Positions 22,743 through 33,561 are shown, counted from the stretch's first letter. The stretch is 64,000 bases of DNA from Mrakia gelida (GCA_024345305.1 BRON01000002.1:2976001-3040000), one strand, 5' to 3'. The notes: generated from the sequence alone by a model not told the origin. Program-made: numbers and translations.

Positions 22743-24230
22743 ATGAAAGTCGCAGCATACACCGTTCGAATGATGGTCGACTAACAGCCTCTGGAAGAGT
22801 ATCAGGTCGAGATCAAGGGCAACGTGATCTCGTGCTGGGTCGCTTCCGAAGAAGGGAAGGTCAGTTCTTGTCTCCTAGACGAGACCTCTGGTGTTCTTCT
22901 CTTCTTCATCGCGCTTCAGCTGACTTATCTCTCCTCCGTCGACTGGACAGACGTTCAGCATCGTGGTCGAGCAGAATCTCCACTGGTCCACCTACGACAC
23001 AACCGCTCGAGTGTTCCTCGATGGACAGTCGAAGAAAACGGTCTCTCGCATCATCTCCAGCAGCACAAGGCGCTCAGATATTCTTGGTCGACGTATATCC
23101 GCCTCAGAGGTTGTTCCGTTCCAGTTCAAGTTAATCGTGAGTCAGCCTCTCGCATTCACGTCGGCCCGCGAGTCGCTTTCTTACCCTCGTCGCCCGTCTT
23201 CTTCTCCCCTTCTGCAGGTCACGACTGAAGACGATACCCTCGAAGCAGCCCAGGTCGACGACAACTTCCGAACCGTCGAAGTCAACATCCACAGGGGAAC
23301 CACAGGCAAAGCCATTCCGTTCTAGTCTGCGGCTCCTTCCTCCGTCGACTCTGCGTTCAACGAGCTCGCTGTCAAGAAGAAGAGGCTTAGTCACGTCTGC
23401 GGGTTAGTATGGACGCTCAAATACTGGTAGGAAGGCTTTTCAACCGCCAGCTCACCTCATCTCGTTCTTCCTTTTGGTTTGTCGTCTCGTCCAGGTTCGG
23501 CGATGCCATTCAAAACGCTTCCGCCAAATCGAAGTTCGTGTACTTCGACCGTCCTGCGTCCCCGCTCTTCACCTTCGTCTTCAAATACCGATCGAAAAGC
23601 CTCCTTCAGGCGATGGAGATCATCCAAGGTTCGTTTTCCTCTTTCGCGACCCCGACACGACGCGAGGAAGGCCACTGACTTCCCTCGGCCTCCATCGTCC
23701 TTCGTCTCCAGCCTCGCCTGCCCCTGCTTCTCCTCCTCGAAACGCCGAAGCTGGACCCTCTCGACCCTCTCGACCGTCCGGAAACTCAGACATCATCGAA
23801 CTCTCATCCGGAGACGACAGCGAGGACGGCGAGACTGTACGAGCCACGAAGGTCAGCTCTCTCCTTTTTTCCTCCTTCTCTCGACACGATGGGACGCTGA
23901 CGCTTCTCGTTCTCGTTCCCTACACTTCACCCACCAGGCTGCCTTCCTGAAAGCCAAGAAGGACGCTCGAGCCGCGAAGGCTGCTCGACGAGCGAGCAAG
24001 GCGAGTCTTTCTTCTCTCCTCTCGTCGCGTCTCTTCGACCTCTCGTTTCGTCGCGTCGACCCTTCGTCGTTTCTGCTCGCCGCTGATCATCACTCCGGCC
24101 TTCTCATTTCTTTCAGGTCGAACCCGAGGACGTGAAGCCCAAGCTCGAACGAGGAGACGACGCCGAATCACTTCCTCGTCCTGCGAAGAAGGCGAAGCTC
24201 GAGAAGGAGGTCATCGAGTTGTCGGACTGA
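22743..24230 (+). pseudogene. DUF7918-family gene with two in-frame stop codons
   Basis: Fungal protein family of unknown function. The reading MKVAAYTVRMMVD-stop-QPLEEYQVEI continues with KGNVISCWVASEEGKTFSIV, VEQNLHWSTYDTTARVFLDG, FRTVEVNIHRGTTGKAIPF-stop-SAAPSSVDSAF, LAVKKKRLSHVCGFGDA, FVYFDRPASPLFTFVFKYRS, and a charged tail with SDIIELSSGDDSEDGE and a final KEVIELSD. Stops are TAA at 22782-22784 and TAG at 23323-23325; homology continues in the same frame after each. All introns still have working borders, including one with a GC donor after 24003. Loss of function therefore looks recent, unless these are sequencing errors. The two IELSS/IELSD segments (hydrophobic core followed by Asp/Ser) resemble SUMO-interacting motifs. 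Confidence 0.75.
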
Positions 24231-24452
24231 GGAGGAGGAAGGTCAACGATGGGCGAGCTGCTATGTTTCTATCTCTTTTCTTGCTTACGAATCTAACGAA
24301 TTTTGGTCCTCTCTCGACGCGTTGAGCTGAATGAAAGCGAAACCAGACTCGTTCGACCGCTTCGAAACCGACCGTCGACTTTCCTCCCTCTCGCTTTTTT
24401 TCCTTCTCCATCATCCATCAAACGCGACCCTCTATACACTATAAACCTGAAG

Positions 24453-27400
24453 CTACTTCCGAACCTCTTGCCACGACCCAGACTCTCCCGATCCTCCACT
24501 ACTCCCTGAACTCCCTCCCTCCGCGGCTGCGACGACCTCCTCTTCCTCCTCCTGATGCTTTGACGTCGACGCCGAAGCGATAGGTCCGCGCTCCTCCTCG
24601 TCGTCCAGATCGTCGTCGTGGTAGTCACCTCCAGGAGTAGGTCGAGACGGAGGTTCGTCGTCTTCGAGGAAGGAACTGGAACAACGCGAACGAAGAGGAG
24701 AATGAAGAGGAGGAGTCAGTTTCGACGCGTTCGTTCGAGAGGCGAGACGGGAAGAGAGGGGTGCAAAAACTCACTCATGATATCCCAAAGCCTTCGCTCC
24801 CTCCCCATCACTCTCCTCCTCGTCCTCCTCATCATCGCTCCTAAACGCATCATACAGCTCCTTCGTCCCTCCTCCCCCACCAGCTCTCCTACTCTTCTTC
24901 GCTCCTCCTCCCAACAACCCCATCGCCACGTCCTCCTCCCCAGGCACAGCTCCATACCCTCCCTCTCCTTCCTCGTTCCCGAACCCTCGTCGTCGAGACT
25001 GGTACCGCCGATAGAAGAAGAATCCGACTCCGGAAAGCCCAGCGAGAGCGACGAAGGCGGCTGCTCCGAAGATCCACGTTCCGGAGGAGAGGGTGTCGAT
25101 TCCGTCGAATTCGCCTTCATCCGAGTGTCCGGTGGAGATGGGTGCACTCGAAGGAGAAGGGGAGATGGGAGTGGTGAGCTCGGCTTCGTCGACGGGGAGT
25201 TTAGGATCTCCAAGTCCAGGGAGGTGGGATTCTCCTGGTGCTGAAGCGTGGTCGTCGGGGAGGTGTTCGGTTGGTTTGGGGAAGGATTTGGTTGCTGTTC
25301 CGGGGATGGGGAGGGTGGCGGAGGGTTCGATGGTAGAGGTTTCGTCGTCGTCGCTGACTTCGTCGTCGGGCTGGGAACCAGGGAGGACGTAGAGTTTGGC
25401 TTTGGACGCGTCGATGGATTCTCCCCAGAGCATGAGAGCCCAGGCCTTGAGGGTTCCGTTCTTCTCTGGGTTGATTCGATCAATGACTTTGAGAGTCCAA
25501 TCTCCGACGGGGGGTTCGTCCCTGAGAGAGCGAACGAAGGAAAGAAGAAGAGAGGAAAGAGGTCAGCGATGGTTTGAAACGAAACGAGACGCGACGAAGC
25601 TTCATCTTCGCTTCCGCTCCTCCTCCCTCCATCAGAACCGAACGAGAACAGAAGAAAGCGAGACTCACCAGTGCTTCATACTCATGAACTTCCACCCAGG
25701 GAACCCCGTATCCGCCTCGTCACCTCTCCTCGTCCTCGCCAAAACACTCTTGATCCCATTGGGACTCGTCAACTCGACCTCGACGTCTCCTCTCCGAGCA
25801 TGATCGATCCAGACCTGCACCGTTACATGCTCCAGCCGTTCGAGGTTCGCTTCGATGAGAGCAGCTGCAGTGACGGTGTGGACGGACTCGACTCCTTCGT
25901 CGGGGATGAATTGACCTTGGGAGCCGTCGGTAGTGGTGGAGGGAGTGTCGAGTCGAACGAGGGAGGAGTCGTACCACGCTTGAGGTTTGACGAGCTTCCA
26001 GGACTTGGCAGCTTCGACGAGGAGACCGGCGTTGGCTTTGCCGTAGCCGTCTGAGGAAGGAGGAGGGAGGGAAGAGAGTGGGACGAAGACGCGTCAGATT
26101 CGAGAGGACGCCGACCATTTCTCTTCTCCTCGTTTCTTCGAAGAAGAGCGAGAGACGGAAGTAAAAGATCGAGAAGGGACACTCACACTTGTAGTTGAAC
26201 CTTCGACCAGCAAACGTAGGCTCCCAATCCGGATCTCCCTCGTTGAACGGCTCGACAGCGTTGACGATGAGATGCTGAGCGTCCCTCCAGGTGAGCTCGG
26301 GTCTAGGTGAGGAGGGGAAGGCGAAGACAAAAGAAAGCGAGACGATCAGTGGATGTCTCGGACGCGCGAGAGAGAAGAAAAAATGTCGAAAAGGAAGGAA
26401 GAGCAGCTCACCGAACTTGAAGAGTAAGAGCGAGAGCTCCAGACATGAGAGGAGCAGCAGCTGAAGTTCCTCCGTGACCGTCGCTGCACTTGTTGTCTCC
26501 TCGATCGGTGGTGTGCTGGGAGCAAATAAGAGTGACAAGAGTTCAGCGAGCTGAAACGAAAGAAGAGAAGGAAGACGCGTCGAGACGAAAGCGAGGCGAG
26601 AGACGAGGACTCACAATCGCGTCCCCACTTCCCGAGCTGTAAGCCACCGCCAGCAGAGCCGCGCACATCTCCGAGTAGTACGGATGCAGTCCCTTCCTAT
26701 CCAACGCTCCGATCGTAATCGAGTAGATCGAGTTCGTGTACCCATCGAAGTTGCACTGATCGTCGTTCCCTCCTCCGTTCCCAGCCGCGAACACGAACAA
26801 ACTTCCCTTCCCTCCTCGTCCCTTCTGGATCCCATTCACCATCGCCTTCAAGATGAGTCCCTCGGGAGCGTCCATGTTCTTCCCATCGTCCGGAGGTCCC
26901 CACGAGCACGAGTAGATGTCGTTGGTTTGGTAGCCGTAGTTGAGAGCGGCTGCTTCGTCTGCGTCTGAGATGGGAGCGGAGAGGATTCGGATTCCGGCGA
27001 TGCGAGAGGAGTAGGCGAGTCCAACTCCGCAGACGTCGTTCGGGGAGGCGGAGATCTCACCTGCACAGCGGGTGCCGTGGGTGTCGTCGAAGAGTTTGGG
27101 AGTTGGGAGGGGAGTGTGTTCGTTGAAGTCGTAGGATCCTTCGGGGTACTGGGGAGGGGACGAGGTCGAGCGAGGTAGGGGAGACAGGGAGGGATGAGTG
27201 GGAGGGAGGTAGAAAAAGAGGAATAGGAAAGAGGTGAGCTCGAGAGGAAGGGAGAGAGCTCGTCGCGATGAGGGCGAGCGAGGAGGCATGGAAGGAGGTG
27301 CGAGCTCAACTCGAATCGACGAAGCTCAAGAAGAGACTCACGAAGTTGTCCTTGAGATCCTCATGCGTGTAGTCGAGTCCGTCGTCGATGAGGGCAACGT

Positions 27401-28204
27401 GAACTCCTTGTCCAGACATGCCAGCGTCCCAGATGTGAGAGACGTTCATCGAGTTGTCGGGGATGAGGGTGTTGACGACGTGCCACTGCTTGGGGAGGAG
27501 AGGATCGTTGATTTCGAGGGGAGCGGCGTGCTAAGAAAATAACGAAGAGGTGTAGGAAGAAGTCAGCATGAGCGAGAAGCAAAGAAAGAAACGAGCAGGA
27601 CAGCCACGTCGAAAAAGGAGACGAGCGACGAGACGAGATGGAAGCGAACGAAAGAGGGTGAGCTCACGAGATGATTGATCTCTGTAAGATCCTCCTCCTG
27701 CCTCCCTGATATTCTCCTAGACACCATCCTCTGCTCCTCTCCTGTAGTAGGTTCCTCCCAGCTCCTCTTGACTCTGAGTTTTGGTTTCATCTCCTCCAGC
27801 GAGCGAACAGCTCCTCTCAGCCCAACCTCCTCGCTTCCTCCTTCCCCTCGTTTCGACCTGCTGCTCCCTGTCCACTCGTTCCATACTCGTTCGTCCCTCT
27901 TCCCTAACGAGTTGAGTTCCTTCCTTACTAGGTAGTGATGATCGAGTTCTCCCACTCTCTCTACGAGTTGAGTCCCTAGCCGACGAGCTGCTTCCTCTGG
28001 CGAGAGCGAGCTTGAAGGATCGAGTTCGACGACATAGTAAGTGTGCGTCGAGTAGGAACGAGGAGCAGGGTGATGAGGGAGTCGGAGAGAGGAGAAAGAG
28101 TGAGTCGTAAGTGGGGTGTTGATGCTGATATCTTGAGCGAGGGTGGGTAGGAGGAGGAGGGAGGAGGAGGAAGCGAGGAGGAGGAGAAGCGAAGGGAGGA
28201 CCAT
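24453..28204 (-). CDS. KEX2: Kexin-type proprotein convertase Kex2
   Basis: Late-Golgi subtilisin-like protease that cuts secretory precursors after KR/RR. The start is the ATG at 28204, placed by the signal peptide [21 protein letters not shown] prodomain follows (YYVVELDPSSSLSPEEAARRLG, with KR/RR sites such as LRVKR). The S8 domain has ALIDDGLDYTHEDL (catalytic Asp), DTHGTRCAG (His), VFAAGNGGG (oxyanion Asn) and DGHGGTSAAAPLMSG (Ser). The P domain has VQVWIDHARRGDVEVELTSP, DTGFPGWKFMSMKHW and GDWTLKVID. A Ser/Pro/Glu-rich stalk, one transmembrane segment (WIFGAAAFVALAGLSGVGFF) and an acidic cytosolic tail (DDEEDEEESDGEGAKALGYHE) follow, as in yeast Kex2. Introns have conserved donors and CTGAC or similar branch sites. 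The stop is TAG at 24453-24455. A divergent F-box gene starts 260 bases upstream. Confidence 0.96.
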
Positions 28205-28464
28205 CGTCGCAAGGAGGGGAGGGGGGGCTCGAAACCTGCTCGAGGGTGGAAGGTAGAGGGTCGAGGGTCTGGAGCTGAAGGCGATCCCGATAACGAGAAA
28301 AGAAGAAGAGAAAGGGTTGTTGAGGTTGGAGGATTGTCTTCTCGAGCTCAACAAGGTTGCCAGCTCGTCGTTTCGCTCGCTGCGAGCTCGAACGCTTCCT
28401 CCTTCCCAACTTCCATCTCTTTTTCTTCCTTCTTTTCCTTTCTCTCACAAGCCCAACCCCTTCG

Positions 28465-29521
28465 ATGGCACTTCCTCTCACCCTTCTCTCCCTCAATCAA
28501 GACGTCCTCTCGGAAATCCTCTCCTTCCTCCTCTTCGACACTCCTCGAGAGCTCAACCGAACCTCCGTCCTCCGAGCCTGCTCCTCCCTTCGCCTCCTCG
28601 GACTTCCTCACCTCTACAGGATCGTCGATCTCACAGGGTTTGAAGAGGATGCTGTCGTGACGAGGCATTGGATGACTCTTTTCGGAGAGAAAGGTGTTCT
28701 CACGGTGGAGGGGAGAGATCTCACGGTTGGGAGGTTCGTTCGAGAACTCAGATTGGGCGGCGGTACAGCGGAGGACGAGGATTGTAAGGATGGGAAGAAG
28801 AGTGAGTATCCTCTTCTAGTAGACATAAAAGTGTTCCGAGTATCACTTTCCTGATGTCCACGCTCTTGCCTTACCGCTTCCAGGCTTCAACGTCCCTGAC
28901 TTCAACCTCCCAGCCTGCTCCTCCCTCCTCCTCGGCCTTCCTCATCTCTTCATCGACGACTTCCCATCTCTTCCTTCCATCCTCTCCCAGCTCGCCATCA
29001 CCAAGCTCTGGATTCGTTACGAGGATCACTACGGACTGAATCCTTTCCCGGTCCTAGACAGCTTCGGGAACTCGCCAATGGACATCATCAGCCCGAACGA
29101 TCTGCTCTGGACGAGGCAGCTCGACGTCCTGACCGTCCAAGGGCGGCTGTGGTACGACGAGCTGTACGACGAGAATGGAGACTTCCTCGGGAGGAGGCTG
29201 TCCTTCTCGGATCTGTCGATTCGGGTCCTCATCCATCGCTTCCACGCGGTCGCTCATCAACCAGGCAACGAGTCGGACTCGGAGGAGGTCGTCGAGCTCT
29301 TCTTGGACGTCAAGTCGAGGGATCAGCACTCGTTCCTGCGCCAAACGGAGAGGATTGAGTTCCGAGGAGGACCGAAGTTCATCGAGAAGGATTTCAGGGA
29401 GGCCATCGCGAAGAGGAAGAGGGTCGGGTTGAACGAGTTCGAGAGGAGGATCGCGTCGATGATCGTGTTTGTGGACGAGGATGGGACGGAGAGGAGGTTG
29501 CTCGAGGAAGTGGACACTTAG
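28465..29521 (+). CDS. F-box family protein, inverted near-copy of 19249-20295
   Basis: Exons 28465-28801 and 28884-29521 join in phase 1. The protein starts MALPLTLLSLNQDVLSEILS and matches the minus-strand copy at 19249-20295 along its full length, including the DLTVGRFVRELRLGG block, LDVLTVQG, FRGGPKFIEKDFREAIA and the ending IVFVDEDGTERRLLEE. Even the introns are alike base by base over about 80 nt (shared cctcttctagtagacat and ccgcttccag). Here the intron contains an in-frame stop, which confirms it as an intron in both copies. The two genes lie about 8.2 kb apart in inverted orientation. F-box function (Skp1 binding) is inferred from the N-terminus only; the substrate is unknown. Confidence 0.85.
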
Positions 29522-29934
29522 TAGAGATGATCCATGCTGGTTGAACGTCTTCGAGAGCCAGCGGACGAGAGGGGAGGTGAGGGAAAGACGACGCTGGAGA
29601 GAGGGAGATCTCGCTCTCTTCGTCCCTCGTGTTCGACTCTACTACTTTTGAGCAAAGTAGACACATCATCATCAGCAGCACAGAGGCTCATTGATGTCTG
29701 TTCCCCTCTAACAACCATCTTCGCTTCGGGTCCTCTGCCACAAGGAAGATGGATCAAAGCTCTCCTTCTTCCGAACGCGTCCAGACCCATCGCTAGTTTT
29801 TCGCAACCTCCTGCCCGAATGTCAGAACCATCCTCCTGAAATAGCCAGAAAGGCTTGTCTGCTTGATGTCGGAACCGTCGAGCTCGTTGATCTCGGTCGC
29901 TAATCAAAGAAGAAAGGAAACCAACGGCGACGAC
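29522..29934. other. 3' flank of F-box gene, no gene seen
   Basis: About 400 bases between the F-box stop codon and the start of the duplicated segment. Only short frames without family features; probable 3' UTR then spacer. Confidence 0.45.
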
Positions 29935-30391
29935 GCGTCCCAGCTCCGCTCTTCTTCTCCAACGACGCGTCGCGACTTCCTCTAGGACACTTCTCCACCT
30001 TTGTGACGAGCAGATCACATCCGCGTCTTCTCCATATGAGACGCCGCAGAGCTCCCTGCAGGGCGAAGGAGCGAAGAGTAGCACTCAAAAACACGAGAGG
30101 GAAGACGTGAAGAACCGAAAACGAAGACCAGACCTTCGCCTTCGCTTCGAAAAACTCGTCTCCTCCAAGAAAGCAACTCAGCAGCACCCCCACCGAAAGA
30201 ACGGGCCAGGAGGACGATCAGCTTCTCAGCCAGGAGCACTTGAAAGACGACGGGAAGAAGAAGGCAGACCCTCAGAACGAAAAGCAAAACCACTCGCAGA
30301 CCTTCTCTTCGCGTCCCCTCCCTCCTACAAAACAACACCCCTTCTCTCCCCCGCTAGAAAAAGAGCAAATTTTCGCTGAGAGGAGCAAAAA

Positions 30392-30622
30392 GCTTCCTAG
30401 CCGGATCGAACGACTGACCTCAACATTTCGTAGTGGATTGGGATGGGGGAGAAGGAAGGAAGGGAAGGAGAGGGAGGAAGGATCGGAAGGAAGGAGGGCT
30501 TTTTCCCTCCTCCTCTTCTATTCCTCTCTCTCTCTCTCTTCTTCTTCCTCCTTTATTTTTTCCCTTTCTCCTTCCTCCTTTCTTTTTACTAGTGTCGCGT
30601 TATACCACTAAACCAAGGAAGC
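30392..30622 (-). tRNA. tRNA-Thr (anticodon AGU) with a 160-nt intron, copy 1
   Basis: The 5' half (30622-30587) has acceptor strand GCTTCCT, A-box TGGTTTAGTGG and anticodon arm CGACA-CTAGTA, placing AGT at positions 34-36. The 3' half (30426-30392) has TGTTG closing the anticodon stem, T-arm AGTCG-TTCGATC-CGGCT with the B-box, and AGGAAGC pairing perfectly with the 5' end. A TTTTT terminator follows directly. The intron (30427-30586) sits between positions 37 and 38, the canonical site, and its 3' end contains ACTA, able to pair with the anticodon-loop TAGT. The loop CTAGTA matches yeast tRNA-Thr(AGU). The mature product would be 71 nt. The intron is a long purine-rich tract in the transcript. 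Confidence 0.88.
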
Positions 30623-31055
30623 GTTGATGACAGTGTGTCAAAGTTGGGGAATAGCAGGGGTGCGGAGGAAAGGAGGGGGGAAGGAAGGGGGAGAGCGGGG
30701 AGTTGAGACATTTCGCGAGTAAGAGACGACGGCGAGAGGAAGGGGAGTGCGAGGGAGATGATGGCCAGGCGAGATGAGGACGAAGGTTCGCTACTGCGAG
30801 TGTCTCCTGCTGAGGTCTGAGATCAGGTGGAAAACGAAGAGAAGAAGGCAGTGTGCGTCGAGTCCGTTCGTCGTCGTTCGTCGCGTCGTTCTCCATCTTT
30901 CCCTCAACCTCGCTCCTCCTCAACCCTGCTTTCATCTCCCTCCTCAGCAAAATCGAACTCACATGTCATACGTCTACCAACCCCCGACTATTTTCCCTCC
31001 CGACATCTCAACCCAATCAAGCAAAGCCTCTCGACTCGTCGCGTCGACAGCACCC

Positions 31056-31180
31056 TCACGCGACCTTCCACAACCCCCTCTCCTTCCTCCCACCCTTTCT
31101 CGTCACGAAAACAGGACTCCCACCTCTGGAGTCTCCGATAGTGAAAGCGAGAACAATGGACTCCTCGCCTCTCTCTTCTT
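31056..31180 (-). pseudogene. Detached 3' end of a BTB-domain gene
   Basis: In minus-strand reading the frame gives ESIVLAFTIGDSRGGS, PVFVTRKGGRKERGLWKV and a stop at 31056-31058. The intact BTB gene at 59828-61413 ends with the matching ESVVLAFGGSRSGSHVFV, TRKGGRKERGLWKVG and a stop. Upstream of about 31180 the similarity is lost, and no BTB domain or other exons follow before the scramblase gene begins. It is therefore a fragment carried along with the duplicated tRNA segment, not a gene. Confidence 0.78.
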
Positions 31181-31383
31181 GCGGCTCGTTCCAATCTTCA
31201 ACCTTGACTTGACGCCGTCCTCTCATCCCTCTCCTCATCCCCTCCCTGATCCTCCTCCGCTCTCGCCCTCCCCAGTGTAGCAAGCAAGATCGTTCAATTC
31301 ATTAACACTCACTACCAAACCCTAACACGACACGACCTCTCCCTCCCTCGCACAAGATCTCCCTCCCTCCCTTACCCGCTCGC

Positions 31384-33561
31384 TCACCAAATATCCGACC
31401 CACCATCTCCTCCCCCTCCTCCTCCCTCCCATCCTCCCTGATCTCCCGGCCCCTCACCCCAAACTTCCTCCCCCTCCCCCATCCCCTTCCCTTCATCTCC
31501 CCTCCAAACATCCCCCTCCCCTCCGTTGTCGTTCTCCCACCAGGATTGATCGTCCCCTCCTACCCCAGCACCAGGTTGGGATGAAGGGTTGTCGTCGCGC
31601 ATCCCAGGTGGGAGCTCTGAGCCGTCTTGACCTTGCTCGTCGATGATGGGTGGGTCGTCGGAGGATGAAGGAGAAGCGTTGTCGAGGTCGGCTCCTCCTC
31701 CGCCGCCTCCACCGAAGAAGGGGAAGAAGGGGAGACCCATTCCTGAGGAGTGATTGGAGCTGCGAAGAAGAAGGAATAAAGAGGCGAGGGTCAGGTTTGG
31801 AAGGTAGGAAGGAGGAGAAAGGGAAAGAGGGAAGGGAACGAACTGTCGCGAGAAGTAGTCGAAATCGACTGGACGAAGGCGAGGCGAGACGAAGGAAGGA
31901 GGTCAGTTTCTCGTTCGAGAGGGCGGCAGACGATAGAGCGGGTGGTGGTGGTGGTGGTCACTCACTTGAAATAGCAGTAGCCAGCGCAACAGCTCTCTCA
32001 TCCAACGTCAACCCTTCGCCTTCGCTCGGAGGAGGAACGATCACCTCCACGCCCGTCTTGGGATCCACGACGGGTCCACGAGCTTGAGCGTCCGAGATCT
32101 CAGCGTTTACGGCGTCGAAGCGGAGGACGTAGGTTCCTGTGCATGTCAACCAAACGAAGCGAAGCGAGATGGGAAGGTGAGCTCTCGGACGCGTCGATCT
32201 CGTTCGTCCTTTCCTTCATCCCCCTTCCCTCCCTCTCTCCCGACTCCAAAAAAAAGGTCGTCCCAACTCACCCGTGTCCGTAAAGATCTCCCTCCCAAAC
32301 CCTCCAAAGTTCCGACTCACACTCCCCCTCGCTCGTCCCTCCGCATCTCTAAGCCAGAATTCCCAAGACCAGAAGCGCTCGTCGATTGACGCGAACTGGT
32401 CGAACGAGGGGACGAGAAGACCGGTGTTGGGGTCGGTGGAAGGACGGGACAGGAAGAGGTTGTATTTCCTTCGCCAGAGGTGCCAGTCTCTACAAGTGGG
32501 AGGGGAAGATGGGGAGAGGGGAGGAGGGAGGTGGGGTGAGTTTGAGCTTGAGCGAACGAGACGAGGAGGGAAGAGAAAGAAGGAGGGGACGAGACGAACT
32601 GCTGAGCTTCCCCAACCAGGGGAGCATCCTTCCCTTCTCGAGCCTCGACGAAGATTCGGGAGTTGATGAACTGGAAAGGACGACGGACCTGCAACGAGAC
32701 GAGACGAAGCGCGAGGAGGGGAGGTCAGCCTCGTCTCGAACTCGAGACGAGATCGCGAGCTTTCCCTCGCTCCCACCACTGCGTCGACCCGACTTCGAAA
32801 GGAACAGTAAGACGAGCACTCACCCAAAGGATCGGATTCCCTTCTACATCCATGATCACCGCTCTGAACGGACGATGAGTTCGAAGGACCTGACGAGAAA
32901 CGGTTCCGAGGAATCCTTGAGCTTCTTCTGCGATGAACCCAACGGGTTCTCCTTCGGGGTTGCAGATCTGGTAGCGGTTCCCTTCTTCGAAGCCTATATG
33001 AAGCAATGAGAAAAAGGAGAGGGAGGGTGAGAATCCGAGGAGAATGACGACGTGGACGGAGCGAGTCGAGGTGGAGGGAGCGAGTCGGAGGGAGAGGTGA
33101 AAGCTCACCGAGGAAGATGTTCATCATCTCGATCTTTCTGAAGGAGGCGGAGGAGAGCAGGAGAAAGATAAGGGATGGTCAGCGACGCCGTAAGACGAAG
33201 GAGGAAGGTGAAGAGAGGGAGGGAGGAAGGAAGGAAAGATGAGAGCTCACCTCGTAATCACCAACGCACTCTGCTCGAGCAAGACCCTCGATCCATGGGT
33301 ACTCTTGAGCACTCCTCTACTGTCCTCAGGAACATTTACTGGGACCTGTCTTGCCTGCTCGAGGATGGGAGATCCAGTCTCGCCCGTGGGAGGAGGAGCT
33401 CTTCGAGGGACGGCGAGGAACTCTTGGGCCGAGCGACGTCTTCGAGCAGGTCGAGCTGCAGGTCGAGGAGGCGAGAGGAGAGGGAGGGTGCTAGTGGCGA
33501 GTGGCCGGAGGAGGACAGGAGAGCGTAGCAGTCTTATGGGTCTCTGTCGAATTGCGATCAT
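31384..33561 (-). CDS. AIM25: Mitochondrial phospholipid scramblase-like protein (Aim25 family)
   Basis: Scramblase-family protein; the yeast member Aim25 is mitochondrial. The ATG at 33561 opens MIAIRQRPIRLLRSPVLLRP, an Arg/Leu-rich presequence without acidic residues. The scramblase domain follows in many short exons: VLKSTHGSRVLLEQSALVIT; a 29-nt exon with KIEMMNIFL; GFEEGNRYQICNPEGEPVGF; THRPFRAVIMDVEGNPILWV; RRPFQFINSRIFVE; HLWRRKYNLFL; WSWEFWLRDAEGRARGSVSR; and a C-terminal ISIDFDYFSRQ helix preceded by ERAVALATAI. A long acidic Gly/Asp/Ser-rich tail (31384-31740) ends at TGA 31384-31386; it is low complexity and may be disordered. Transport of lipids and calcium dependence are known only for relatives. 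Confidence 0.9.

Larger units (their letters stand above)
29935..31180. repeat. Segmental duplication, copy 1 (tRNA-Thr plus 3' end of a BTB gene)
   Basis: This stretch matches 58725-59905 in the same orientation. Shared landmarks in order are: the motif gacgacgcgtcccagctc; ccttcgcctcggttcg-like sequence followed by aaaaactcgtctcctccaag; gcaggagcacttgaaag-like sequence; cttctcttcgcgtc; a tRNA-Thr gene with a long intron; agcgttgatgacagtg; and the C-terminal coding end of a BTB gene. Similarity is high around 30130-30640, patchy before 30100, and moderate in the BTB end. Boundaries are estimated by eye. The intact BTB gene sits only beside copy 2, so copy 2 is likely the source. Confidence 0.8.

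Noticed and set aside
30015..30338. Minus-strand frame in the duplicated segment with a partner at 58837
   Set aside because: The two frames agree only in pieces and shift phase relative to each other, as expected for non-coding DNA.
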